From the NCBI GenBank assembly GCA_007753675.1, contig CP036432.1, forward strand, positions 7,566,233-7,630,232: a DNA stretch of 64,000 nucleotides, written 5' to 3'. Origin of the DNA: Stieleria magnilauensis. Lineage in GTDB: Bacteria; Planctomycetota; Planctomycetia; Pirellulales; Pirellulaceae. The position numbers and the translations under genes are program-made. Positions 43,264 through 51,899 of the stretch are shown one piece after another. A model generated the notes under the pieces. It worked only from the letters and a program-made list of their open reading frames with translations, was not told the origin of the DNA and searched no databases. Within the stretch, counting starts at the first letter, position 1. Each line of letters opens with the position of its first letter.

Positions 43264-45966
43264 ATGAAATCACTTTCCCGGAATATCTGCCTGGCTGCTT
43301 CGGCGGCGCTGGCCTGTCTGCTGCTTTCCAACTTCACCTTCGCCGCTGATCTGAAACTGCAAAAAGGCGACCACATCTGTTTGGTCGGCAACGCTCTCGG
43401 TGAGCGGATGCAGGTTCAAAATGAATGGGAAACGCTGTTGCACACCCGCTTTCCCGAGCTGGAATTGGTGGTGCGAAATCAGTGTTTTCCCGGTGACGAA
43501 CCCTACACGCGAATTCGTTCGAAAAACTTCGGCGATCCGACCAGCCACCTGACGCACAGCCAGGCTTCGGTGGTGATGTATTTCTTCGGATACAACGAGT
43601 CGTTTGCCGGCGAAAAAGGTCTTAAAAAATACAAGTCCGACCTGACCAGGTTGGTCACGGAGACAAAGACGGCGGACTACGGCAAGGGACGCCCGCAAGT
43701 CGTCTTGGTGTCGCCGATCGCATTCGAAGGATCGGACGATCCGAATCTTTCCGACGGCAAAGAACAAAATAAAAACTTGGCACTGTATACCGAAGCGATG
43801 TCGGACGTTGCGTCGCAAACCGACGTCGTCTTCGTCGATTTATTCACGCCGACCCGGGCGCTGTTCGAGAAATCACCCCAGCGTTTGACGATCAATGGGT
43901 TTCACTTGAACGACGTCGGATACGAACGGTTGGCGCCGATCTTGGATCAGGCGTTGTTTGGCAACAAGCTTGCCGCGGCGATCAATCCGGATCTGAAAAA
44001 CGAAATCGACGACAAGAACTTTCATTGGTTTCACCGCTATCGTGCCGTCAATGGATTTTCCATTTACGGTGATCGTGGCTTGGCGGGACAAGACGGAGAC
44101 CGCAAGTACAACAACCGCATCGTGATGGAACGCGAACGGGCAATCCTGGACGAGATGACGGCGATTCGCGATGCCCGCATTTGGGCGGTGGCCGCCGGCA
44201 AGCCGGTTCCGGAAACCATCGATGATTCGAAAACGTTGCCGTTCCTCAACCCGACCACCAACGTCGGCACGCCGAACGACAGGAACGCCAAAGCTGGGAA
44301 ACTCGGATCGTTGGAATACCTGCCCGCCGCCGAACAAATCAAATTGTTCGATTTGGCCGACGGGTATGAAATCCAGTTGGTCGCATCGGAAGAGCAATTT
44401 CCCGAATTGTCCAACCCGGTCGCGCTGAATTTCGACAGCAAGGGACGATTGTGGGTCGCGACGATGAAGTCGTATCCGCACTGGAAACCCAAGTCTCCGA
44501 TGAACGACAAACTGTTGATCTTTGAAGACAACGACGGCGACCATGCCGCCGATGTTTGCAAAGTCTTTGCCGAAGGGTTGCATCAACCGACCGGATTCGA
44601 ACTCGGTCACGGCGGTGCCTATGTGTCTCGCCAGCCCGACATCTGGTTTATCAAAGACACCGACGGTGATGACAAAGCCGACGAGGTGACGCGACAATTG
44701 ATCGGTTTCGATTCGGCCGACTCGCACCACGGCATCGCGGCGTTCGAATGGGGACCCGGCGGCAACCTGTACTTCGAAGAAGGCACGTTCAAATTCTCGG
44801 CCGTCGAATCACCTTACGGCGTGCGTCGTTTGGCCGAGGCCGGGATTTGGAAATACAATCCACGAACCGAACGCCTGGACGTTCACGCCTCGTTCGCGTT
44901 CGCCAATCCCTGGGGTTACTGCTACGACAAATGGGGACAAGACTTCATCGGTGATGCATCGCCTGGAAATGCCTACTGGGCCGCACCGATCACCGGGCAT
45001 GTGGAGTTCCCCAACAAGCATCCCGGCGGAAGCCAACACCGTCGTGTCGCGTCGATGGCCGGCGGAGACCCCAGTTACAAGTTCCCGACGTTCTATCCCA
45101 AGCGGATTCGACCGTTGGCCGGATGTGCGATCGTCTCCAGTCGCCATTTTCCCGATGACATGCAAGGCAACTTCCTGGTCACCAACGTGATCGGTGAACG
45201 GGCGATTCTGAATCACAAGATCATGCCCGCCGAGAACGGCAGCGGGTTCGTCGGCGAGGAAGTCGAGATGTTGCTCTCGTGTCGCGACGGCAATTTCCGC
45301 CCGGTCGATCTTCAGTTCGCCCCGGACGGCTCGCTGTACATCGTCGACTGGCACAACGCCTTGATCGGTCACTTGCAACACAACCTGCGAGATCCCAGTC
45401 GCGATCATTCCCACGGTCGCATCTGGCGTGTCACGCACAAGGAACGCCCGTTGCTGGAACCCGCCAAGATCGATGGTGCGACGATTCCCCAGTTGCTGGA
45501 ATTGCTGAAATCACCCGAAGACCGAACGCGTTATCGGGCACGTCGTGAATTGGCCGCACGCGACAGCGAACCGGTGTTGAAAGCGCTCGACGCTTGGGTG
45601 GCCGGTTTGGACGCATCGGATCCCAACGTCGAACATCAGCAAATGGAAGCCCTGTGGATGTACCAAACGCACAATCAGGTGCGGACCGATTTGCTGGACA
45701 AGCTGTCGGCTTCGGAGAACGATCGTGCCCGTGCGGCATGTGTCCGGCTGACGTCGCACATGATGCACGCGATCCCCGATCACGCCGATCGATTCGCAAA
45801 AGCCGTTCACGATGAGCATCCGACGGTTCGCTTGGAAGCCGTTCGCGCGATCAGTTTCCTGAGCGGAGACGACGCGATCGAAATGGTTCTCGGCGTGCTG
45901 GAACACGACATGGACGACTACTTGCAGTACACGCTCGATGAAACGATGCGTCAACTGGAACAGTAG
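43264..45966 (+). CDS. pseudo-SGNH + membrane-bound dehydrogenase-like + HEAT protein, no haem
   Basis: 900 residues with signal peptide (SRNICLAASAALACLLLSNFTFA). It aligns by eye with the 1243-residue protein at 21295-25026 over the SGNH and propeller parts: LVGNALGERM, FFGYNESFAG, GFHLNDVGYERL; then IQLVASEEQFPELSNP, EDNDGDHAAD, KDTDGDDKAD, APDGSLYIVDWHNALIGH; HEAT repeats at the end. Two differences: the SGNH nucleophile Ser is Ala (GNAL), and the protein stops before any cytochrome domain. The next gene encodes HEAT, blue copper and cytochrome domains and probably supplies the electron acceptor. Confidence 0.88.
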   Translation: MKSLSRNICLAASAALACLLLSNFTFAADLKLQKGDHICLVGNALGERMQVQNEWETLLHTRFPELELVVRNQCFPGDEPYTRIRSKNFGDPTSHLTHSQASVVMYFFGYNESFAGEKGLKKYKSDLTRLVTETKTADYGKGRPQVVLVSPIAFEGSDDPNLSDGKEQNKNLALYTEAMSDVASQTDVVFVDLFTPTRALFEKSPQRLTINGFHLNDVGYERLAPILDQALFGNKLAAAINPDLKNEIDDKNFHWFHRYRAVNGFSIYGDRGLAGQDGDRKYNNRIVMERERAILDEMTAIRDARIWAVAAGKPVPETIDDSKTLPFLNPTTNVGTPNDRNAKAGKLGSLEYLPAAEQIKLFDLADGYEIQLVASEEQFPELSNPVALNFDSKGRLWVATMKSYPHWKPKSPMNDKLLIFEDNDGDHAADVCKVFAEGLHQPTGFELGHGGAYVSRQPDIWFIKDTDGDDKADEVTRQLIGFDSADSHHGIAAFEWGPGGNLYFEEGTFKFSAVESPYGVRRLAEAGIWKYNPRTERLDVHASFAFANPWGYCYDKWGQDFIGDASPGNAYWAAPITGHVEFPNKHPGGSQHRRVASMAGGDPSYKFPTFYPKRIRPLAGCAIVSSRHFPDDMQGNFLVTNVIGERAILNHKIMPAENGSGFVGEEVEMLLSCRDGNFRPVDLQFAPDGSLYIVDWHNALIGHLQHNLRDPSRDHSHGRIWRVTHKERPLLEPAKIDGATIPQLLELLKSPEDRTRYRARRELAARDSEPVLKALDAWVAGLDASDPNVEHQQMEALWMYQTHNQVRTDLLDKLSASENDRARAACVRLTSHMMHAIPDHADRFAKAVHDEHPTVRLEAVRAISFLSGDDAIEMVLGVLEHDMDDYLQYTLDETMRQLEQ

Positions 45967-46093
45967 GGCTGGTGATGGAGTAATCCTGTCGGGAGCGAGG
46001 GGGGCTTGAAGATAACAAGCCCCGGTTCTCAATCTGGACGGAGTACTACGGCAGTTTTGCCGGTCCAGCCAGCTCAAATCATACCCACCGATG

Positions 46094-46146
46094 GCAGCGC
46101 GAACCCACGGATGACAGGGTGCTGAAAATCCGTGGGTTCGCGCTGC
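46094..46146 (+). repeat. 19-bp perfect inverted repeat (family copy 1)
   Basis: GCAGCGCGAACCCACGGAT (46094-46112) and its exact reverse complement (46128-46146) around a 15-base loop. Sister copies at 50515-50567 and 58045-58098. Lies between the two redox genes. Confidence 0.9.
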
Positions 46147-46270
46147 GATCCGTGGGCTCAGTGGCCATTCTCATCGCTCTGCCTCCCGCATCAATCGACA
46201 TCCCTCGGGATCCGGCGCTCACGCCAACATACCACCCCACACCACCACCAACACCATTCCAAACCAAACC

Positions 46271-48169
46271 ATGCGTTTGCTCTCACGCCTGTTGTTGCTT
46301 GTCGTCATCGCGCAGATCGCCTTCGTCGCATCTTGTCTGGCCAAGGACGCCGAGCCACCGACAATCTTTTTGGACAAGTCGCCACGCATCGTCGCGTATC
46401 AATTGGGGCGGCTCAACGACGAGCGATTGTTGCTCGTTCCTCGGTCAACGGAGGACAAGAAGTACATCCCGGTCTATGAAGCCATCGTGGGGCGACCGGC
46501 GATGGCGGCGGGTATTCGGGACGAAGCGTTTGCGGCGCTGGCCAAACTGAAAGACAGTACGGTTGCGGCGGAAATGCTGGCGACGATCACCAAGTCGAAA
46601 ATGGACACGCCGGACGCGAGGCGGTTGGTCGATCTGTTGACCGGGCTGATGTTGAAGCGTCCCGCGGCGGAATTGACGGCGCTCCAACCCGTGCTGTCCG
46701 AGCTGGCCCGCGATGACGACCCCGCGCTGCGTTCGATCGCGCTGGCGGGACTGATCGTCGCCGGCGACACGGACACGGCGCGATCGATCGCCGATACGGA
46801 CGCCGACGCCACCATCGCCATGTTGGCCGCAATCCGCAAACTGCCCAACAAGAAATTGAAAGTGGCGCAGCGCGACGACGCAGTGTCCCAATTCGAATCA
46901 GCGGATTCGCTCGACGTCAAACTCGCCGCGATCGACGCGTTGTCCCGCATTCCCGCCGATCAAGACGACACCTACCAGCGATTGATCACGCAGGTCGATG
47001 ATCCGGCAACGCGAGTCGCCGCCTGCCGCGGTCTGATGCGATTGCCACCGTCCGTTTTTCAAGCCGACAGCTCACTCGAGGCAGCCGAAGCCCTGGTTGC
47101 GTTCGCCGAAGTCACGCCGGCGGCCGAGCGGACGACCGACGCGTTCATCGATGCGATGCAGTTGGTCGATCGGCTGCTGACGAAGATCCCGCCACAGCAA
47201 TCCAGAGCATTGCGGATCCGGCTTCGCGAAGTCACCGTCCGGGTCGTGAAGATCGGGACGGTCGAAGAAGAGATGCGTTACGACGTTGCGTACTTCGCGG
47301 TCGAAGCCGGGCGTCCGGTGCAGATTCTTTTGGAAAACCACGACCTGATGCCGCACAACCTGGTGATCACCCAACCGGGCGCACTCAAGGGAGTCGCGAT
47401 GGCAGGGTTGGCGGCCGGCCCCGAAGGCAGCGGCGGATTGCCGTATGTTCCCGATTCTCCCAACGTCATCGCGGCCAGCGAGATGGTTGCGCCAGACAAC
47501 TCGACACGGATCACCCTGACCGCTCCGTCGGAGCCGGGCGAGTATCCGTATGTCTGCACGTTTCCGCAACACTGGTATCGCATGTACGGCGTGATGGTCG
47601 TGGTCGACGACCTGGATGCCTGGAACCAGAATCCGGTCGAACCGGCCAATCCTCTCGGCAGCACCCGCTCGTTCGTCCAAGCGTGGACACTGGAAGATTT
47701 CGCCGGCGACTTTGATGCGGACCTTCGCGGCCGATCACCGGAGATCGGCGAGAAAGTCTTCAATGAAGCCTCCTGCGTGGGATGCCACAAGATCAACAAC
47801 GTCGGCGGCGCGGTCGGACCCGAACTGACCGATACCTACACCAAATGGAAGTCCGATCACCTGGGGATCCTACGCGAGATCTTGGTCCCTTCGCATAAGA
47901 TCGACAGCAAGTACGCGATGCAGATCATTCTGACCGTCGATGGTAAGACTCTGTCGGGTATCGTGGTCGATGAAAATGACGACACCGTCACGTTGTTGAC
48001 CAACCCCGAAGCCAAAGAACCGGTGATCATCCTGCAGGACGACATCGAGCTGATCAAACGCAGTGCGACATCGATGATGCCCAAGGCGTTGATGGACCAG
48101 TATAGCAAAGACGAAGTGCTGGATTTGATGGCGTACCTGAAATCGGTGGCCGAGGCGAAGGTGGAATAG
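46271..48169 (+). CDS. HEAT + blue-copper (azurin-like) + cytochrome c secreted protein
   Basis: 632 residues; N-terminal signal with LVVIAQIAFVASC (possible lipobox). HEAT-like helices to about residue 310. A cupredoxin domain follows: first His in LMPHNLVI (~361), then YVCTFPQHWYRMYG (~429) holding Cys-His-Met in the azurin order C-x4-H-x3-M. The C-terminal PVC cytochrome c has CVGCH at about residue 501 and SMMPKALM as distal Met block. It thus holds a type 1 copper and a haem in one chain. It follows the haem-less dehydrogenase-like gene on the same strand, making a likely donor-acceptor pair. Confidence 0.92.
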   Translation: MRLLSRLLLLVVIAQIAFVASCLAKDAEPPTIFLDKSPRIVAYQLGRLNDERLLLVPRSTEDKKYIPVYEAIVGRPAMAAGIRDEAFAALAKLKDSTVAAEMLATITKSKMDTPDARRLVDLLTGLMLKRPAAELTALQPVLSELARDDDPALRSIALAGLIVAGDTDTARSIADTDADATIAMLAAIRKLPNKKLKVAQRDDAVSQFESADSLDVKLAAIDALSRIPADQDDTYQRLITQVDDPATRVAACRGLMRLPPSVFQADSSLEAAEALVAFAEVTPAAERTTDAFIDAMQLVDRLLTKIPPQQSRALRIRLREVTVRVVKIGTVEEEMRYDVAYFAVEAGRPVQILLENHDLMPHNLVITQPGALKGVAMAGLAAGPEGSGGLPYVPDSPNVIAASEMVAPDNSTRITLTAPSEPGEYPYVCTFPQHWYRMYGVMVVVDDLDAWNQNPVEPANPLGSTRSFVQAWTLEDFAGDFDADLRGRSPEIGEKVFNEASCVGCHKINNVGGAVGPELTDTYTKWKSDHLGILREILVPSHKIDSKYAMQIILTVDGKTLSGIVVDENDDTVTLLTNPEAKEPVIILQDDIELIKRSATSMMPKALMDQYSKDEVLDLMAYLKSVAEAKVE

Positions 48170-48323
48170 GCAGCCCTCGGTTGGTGCGGGGCATGCCATC
48201 ACGGCGAACGTTAAGAGGGCGTGGCCGAATGTGATGCACAGCATCACCTACTTGCTGCGATGCTAAGCGTAGCTGGTAGGGCATGCTGTGCATGCCATCA
48301 CGGCTTTCAGTTATAGTTGCCCA
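48170..48323. repeat. intergenic with GCATGC/GATGCACAGCATC palindromes
   Basis: Contains GATGCACAGCATCACC and GGGCATGCTGTGCATGCCATC, related words around a GATG(C/G)(T/A)GTGCATC palindrome. A similar word (GGTGATGCTGTGCATCACAT) is at about 20710. No gene. Confidence 0.5.
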
Positions 48324-49931
48324 ATGGCCACCGACAAAACCAATCCGAACGACACCCCGATCGAAGGCGATGACGCCTTGGACGAGATCTTGGCGGAGTA
48401 TCTGCAGCGTCTCGAAGACGGGCAGTCGCCCGACCCGTCGGATTATTTGGCACGCTACCCACAGCATGCCGACGAGCTGTGTAGCTTTTTTCGCAACCAT
48501 CACTGGATGGGCGAGACGCCGCCGCCGCAGATCCTGTCGCTGTGTGGTCAGGAGATCGGATCGTACCGGATCGAATCCGAGATCGCTCGCGGAGGCATGG
48601 GGGTTGTGTACCGTGCGCGTCAGACGGGACTCGATCGCCCGGTCGCGGTGAAGTTGATCAGCAACGGAGTGCTGGCCAGCGAGGAAGAACGCAAACGGTT
48701 TCGCATGGAAGCCGAATCGGCGGCCCGCTTGGATCATCCGGGGATCATTTCGATCCATGAAATCGGGACGTGGAACGGCCACGAGTACTTTTCAATGACA
48801 TTGGTCGACGGGCCGACGTTGCAGCAGTTTGTCAATGACCAGTCATTGGCGGACACCCGCGCCGCCGAACTGGTCCGCGAGATCGCCCGAGCGGTCGCCT
48901 ACGCGCATCGGGCGGGGATCGTGCATCGTGACCTCAAACCGGACAACATTCTGATCGACCAGGAAGGCCGACCGTTGGTGACCGATTTCGGGCTGGCCAA
49001 GTGGAGTCGCGAGGGGACGATGTTGACACGGACGGGACAGGTGTTGGGGACTCCCAATTACATGAGTCCCGAACAGGCGTCCGGTAACGCGGGATCGGGA
49101 GTCGCCTCGGACGTTTATTCTCTCGGCGCGATGCTCTACGCACTGATCACCGGCGTGCCACCGCACGAGGGCTCCAACCCGGCCGAAGTGATCCGAAGCG
49201 TGTTGCAAGATGAACCGTGTTTGCCACGCAGCTACCGTCCGCAATTGTCACGCGATCTGGAGAACATCTGTCTCAAAGCGATTCGGTACGAACCGGAATG
49301 TCGCTACCAATCCGCCGACGAACTGGCCGACGATCTGGATCGCTTTCTTGCCGGTGACACCATCAAGGCGGCCGGCAGCGGTTTGATCGAACGGGTGGCC
49401 CGCGAGATCGGACGTGACCAGCATCAAGGTCATTTTATGCATTGGCACGGCACGCTGCTGTTGCTGGGGGTGATCATCTTCGTCACGCACGTGTTGATTT
49501 TTGTCTTGCTGCAGATGAATTTTCCACCATCGATCGCCTATTGGATTCCGCGATTGACGATGTTCGCGCTGATCATCGGAACGATTTATCGAGCCCGCGA
49601 CGGGGCCCTGTCGCCGCGCAGTATCGCCGAACGCCCGGTCTGGTCGATCTGGCTGGGCTACCTGAGCGCATTGGCGGTCATCAATATCTTGTTGGTCATC
49701 GGCGGCATCAATCATTCCGCGTTGTTCCCGCTCGCCTCGGCACTCAGCGGATTTGCCTTTGTGGCGATGGCCGGTCACATCTGGGGCGGCTCGGCTCTGG
49801 CGGGCATCGCGTTTTTTCTGGTTGCTCCGCTGATGGCCTGGTGGCCTGAGATCGCGCCGCTGCTGTTCGGGACGATGTATCTGGTCGCGATCTTGGCGAT
49901 CAGCCAGCATTACCGCCGCCAGAACAAATGA
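48324..49931 (+). CDS. membrane-anchored Ser/Thr protein kinase
   Basis: 535 residues from ATG at 48324. The N-terminus has the planctomycete kinase preface (LQRLEDGQSPDPSDYLARYP). Kinase domain: glycine loop IARGGMGVVYRA, ATP-binding Lys in VAVKLI, catalytic loop VHRDLKPDNI (~199), DFG in VTDFGLAKW, activation end GTPNYMSPEQ. After residue 375 come four predicted membrane spans (LLLLGVIIFVTHVLIFVLL and three more) to the end. No extracellular sensor domain is seen. Complete catalytic residues, so active. Substrate unknown. Confidence 0.94.
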   Translation: MATDKTNPNDTPIEGDDALDEILAEYLQRLEDGQSPDPSDYLARYPQHADELCSFFRNHHWMGETPPPQILSLCGQEIGSYRIESEIARGGMGVVYRARQTGLDRPVAVKLISNGVLASEEERKRFRMEAESAARLDHPGIISIHEIGTWNGHEYFSMTLVDGPTLQQFVNDQSLADTRAAELVREIARAVAYAHRAGIVHRDLKPDNILIDQEGRPLVTDFGLAKWSREGTMLTRTGQVLGTPNYMSPEQASGNAGSGVASDVYSLGAMLYALITGVPPHEGSNPAEVIRSVLQDEPCLPRSYRPQLSRDLENICLKAIRYEPECRYQSADELADDLDRFLAGDTIKAAGSGLIERVAREIGRDQHQGHFMHWHGTLLLLGVIIFVTHVLIFVLLQMNFPPSIAYWIPRLTMFALIIGTIYRARDGALSPRSIAERPVWSIWLGYLSALAVINILLVIGGINHSALFPLASALSGFAFVAMAGHIWGGSALAGIAFFLVAPLMAWWPEIAPLLFGTMYLVAILAISQHYRRQNK

Positions 49932-50036
49932 ATTGGTCTACCGCCGGGCCGGACGGTTTCGGTACGCTGCAAAGTAAGCATCCTGCTCGCCCCAAGTGGG
50001 GTAAGCATCCTGCTTGCCATTGGCTGAAGAAGAATT

Positions 50037-50138
50037 CACAAGCTGGAAGCCGACACCACGCTCGTAAGCTGGAAGCTGACACTACGGATCGCAAGCTGGA
50101 AGCTTACGCCACGCTCGCAAGCTGGAAGCTTACGCCAC
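50037..50138 (+). repeat. four tandem AAGCTGGAAGC repeats
   Basis: Units of 23-27 bp at about 50037, 50060, 50086 and 50113, the last two nearly identical (CGCAAGCTGGAAGCTTACGC then CAC). Ends 15 bp before the next start codon, so the array lies in that gene's leader. Two related GTAAGCATCCTGCT words precede it. Confidence 0.9.
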
Positions 50139-50153
50139 ATGAGGGGATGGACG

Positions 50154-50435
50154 ATGGACGCACGATTAATTCGACGATGCCTTTGTGGCGGTTTGGGTCT
50201 TGCCTTGACGATGACGGGCCTGACGGGCTGTCAGAGCTTGGTCAACCGCGGCTGGGTGGCTCCGCCGGGGCCGATGAATTACCAGCAAGCCAACGCAGTC
50301 GTCCACGACCCCTTTCCACAAGCCGACATCGGTCCGGACGATAAATCCATGCGTCCCCCGGACTACCAGAACCCGTTGGCCTTGCCGGTGCGAAACCAGA
50401 TGAAAAACCAAGTCACGCCCTGGTTGTTGCCCTAG
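50154..50435 (+). CDS. small lipoprotein (93 aa)
   Basis: ATG at 50154 gives a lipoprotein signal (RRCLCGGLGLALTMTGLTGC). The mature ~68 residues are Pro-rich (VAPPGPMNYQQANAVVHDPF, MRPPDYQNPLALP) with no domain. Such small lipoproteins are frequent in planctomycetes. It lies directly after the AAGCTGGAAGC array; the repeats are close enough to affect its leader. Function unknown. Confidence 0.65.
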   Translation: MDARLIRRCLCGGLGLALTMTGLTGCQSLVNRGWVAPPGPMNYQQANAVVHDPFPQADIGPDDKSMRPPDYQNPLALPVRNQMKNQVTPWLLP

Positions 50436-50514
50436 TGCTCTGGCTACGGTTGATTTTGCGGTAGCCCTCCAGCAATCTTACCGGGCTATCCATCGAAAAT
50501 TATGCCCACCGATA

Positions 50515-50567
50515 GCAGCGCGAACCCACGGATGACAGGGTGCAATAAATCCGTGGGTTCGCGCTGC
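50515..50567 (+). repeat. 19-bp perfect inverted repeat (family copy 2)
   Basis: Same 19-bp arms as at 46094-46146, loop 15 bases and a similar outer context (CCCACCGAT before, ATCCGTGGG after). In the 303-bp gap 50436-50738 where nothing else was seen. Confidence 0.9.
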
Positions 50568-50738
50568 CATCCGTGGGCCCCGTCATCGTTTCGTCGTTCC
50601 GCAAGTTGCAGTCTGGCCACCCTATGGGGCCCGTAGGCTCGCGCCAAACGGCTGATCATCGTTTGTTATCAGCCGGTTCGCGCCAGCGCGAGCGGCGCCC
50701 CTCAGTGTCGATTGAGCGAGACGCGATTCAAGCTCACC

Positions 50739-51863
50739 TCAGCGCGTCGAGAACTTGAAGATCGTCTTGGTCGCGTATTCGTCGTCCGGTTTCAGGATCG
50801 TCGAGGGGAAGTTCGGCTGATTGGGGCTGTCGGGATAGTGTTGGGTTTCCAGACAAAAGCCGCCGCGGTGGACGTAGCTCTTTCCCGACTTTCCGGTCAG
50901 TCGTCCATCGAGAAAATTTCCACTGTAGAACTGAATGCCCGGTTCGGTGGTTGAAATCTCCAGCACCCGTCCGCTCTTGGGTTCGTAAACGGTCGCGGCC
51001 AACGTCATCTCGCCGGTTTGGCCGCCCTTGTCCAGGACCCAGTTGTGGTCGTAACCGCCGCCGAATTTCAACTGTTCGTTTTCAGCGGCGATGTCGCGGC
51101 CGATCGGTTTTGCGGTTGTGAAATCGAACGGGGTTCCCTGCACGGCCGGGGTCTTGCCGGTCGGGATCAGGGTTGCATCGACGGGGGTGAAACGGCGGGC
51201 GTTGATCATCAGTTCGTGGCCCAGAATCGTGCCCTCGCCTTCGCCTTTGAGGTTGAAGTACGTGTGCTGGGTCAGGTTGATCGGCGTCGCTTTATCGGTC
51301 GTGGCCGAGTAATCGATTTCGATTGCGTTCTCGTCGGTCAACCGATAGGTCACCGAGCAATTTAGATTTCCCGGGTAGCCTTCTTCACCGTCCTTGGCCA
51401 GGTAGGTCAGCGTCACCGCGTTGGCTTCCTCGTCGACGCTTCCGTTCCAGATGACTTTGTCAAAGCCGATGATTCCGCCGTGCAAACTGTTCGGCGGGTT
51501 GTTGATCGCCAGCGAGTACTCTTGGTCGTCGATCGTAAACTTGCCTTTCGCGATTCGATTCCCATAACGACCGACGACGGCACCAAAGTAGGGTTTGTCC
51601 ACGGCGTTGGTGTAGCTGGCGATGTCGTTATAACCGAGTGCAATGTCGGCCATGTTTCCTTCGCGATCCGGGACCACGATGGACATGATGATCGCACCAT
51701 AATTGGTGATTCGCACCGTCATGCCGTTGGCATTTTTTAGTGTATAGAGCTGAATGTCATCGGCCGTTTCGACTTCAACCGCCTTGCCGACCTGAGGAAG
51801 CAACAGGACGGACATCAGGACGAGGCCGAAGCACGGCCGAAGGAGCGCGGAGATTCGTTTCAT
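50739..51863 (-). CDS. secreted aldose 1-epimerase (mutarotase)
   Basis: 374 residues with a signal peptide (LRPCFGLVLMSVLLLPQVGKA). Galactose-mutarotase fold interconverting sugar anomers. Conserved blocks: FGAVVGRYGNRIAKGKF, NNPPNSLHGGIIGFDKVIW (with an active-site His), LTQHTYFNLKGEGEG (second His), and the GLCLET-like block GGFCLETQHYPDSPN near the end. Export suggests action on sugars in the periplasm. It is followed on the same strand upstream by a zinc alcohol dehydrogenase and a transporter, forming a sugar-related group. Confidence 0.9.
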   Translation of the reverse strand: MKRISALLRPCFGLVLMSVLLLPQVGKAVEVETADDIQLYTLKNANGMTVRITNYGAIIMSIVVPDREGNMADIALGYNDIASYTNAVDKPYFGAVVGRYGNRIAKGKFTIDDQEYSLAINNPPNSLHGGIIGFDKVIWNGSVDEEANAVTLTYLAKDGEEGYPGNLNCSVTYRLTDENAIEIDYSATTDKATPINLTQHTYFNLKGEGEGTILGHELMINARRFTPVDATLIPTGKTPAVQGTPFDFTTAKPIGRDIAAENEQLKFGGGYDHNWVLDKGGQTGEMTLAATVYEPKSGRVLEISTTEPGIQFYSGNFLDGRLTGKSGKSYVHRGGFCLETQHYPDSPNQPNFPSTILKPDDEYATKTIFKFSTR

Positions 51864-51899
51864 GATCGGAAGAATTGGGAGGGATAAATTGGGGAGAGA

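Noticed and set aside
42867-43349. Frame of 160 codons upstream of and into the redox gene
   Set aside because: It overlaps the true start at 43264 in another frame and has repeat-derived residues.
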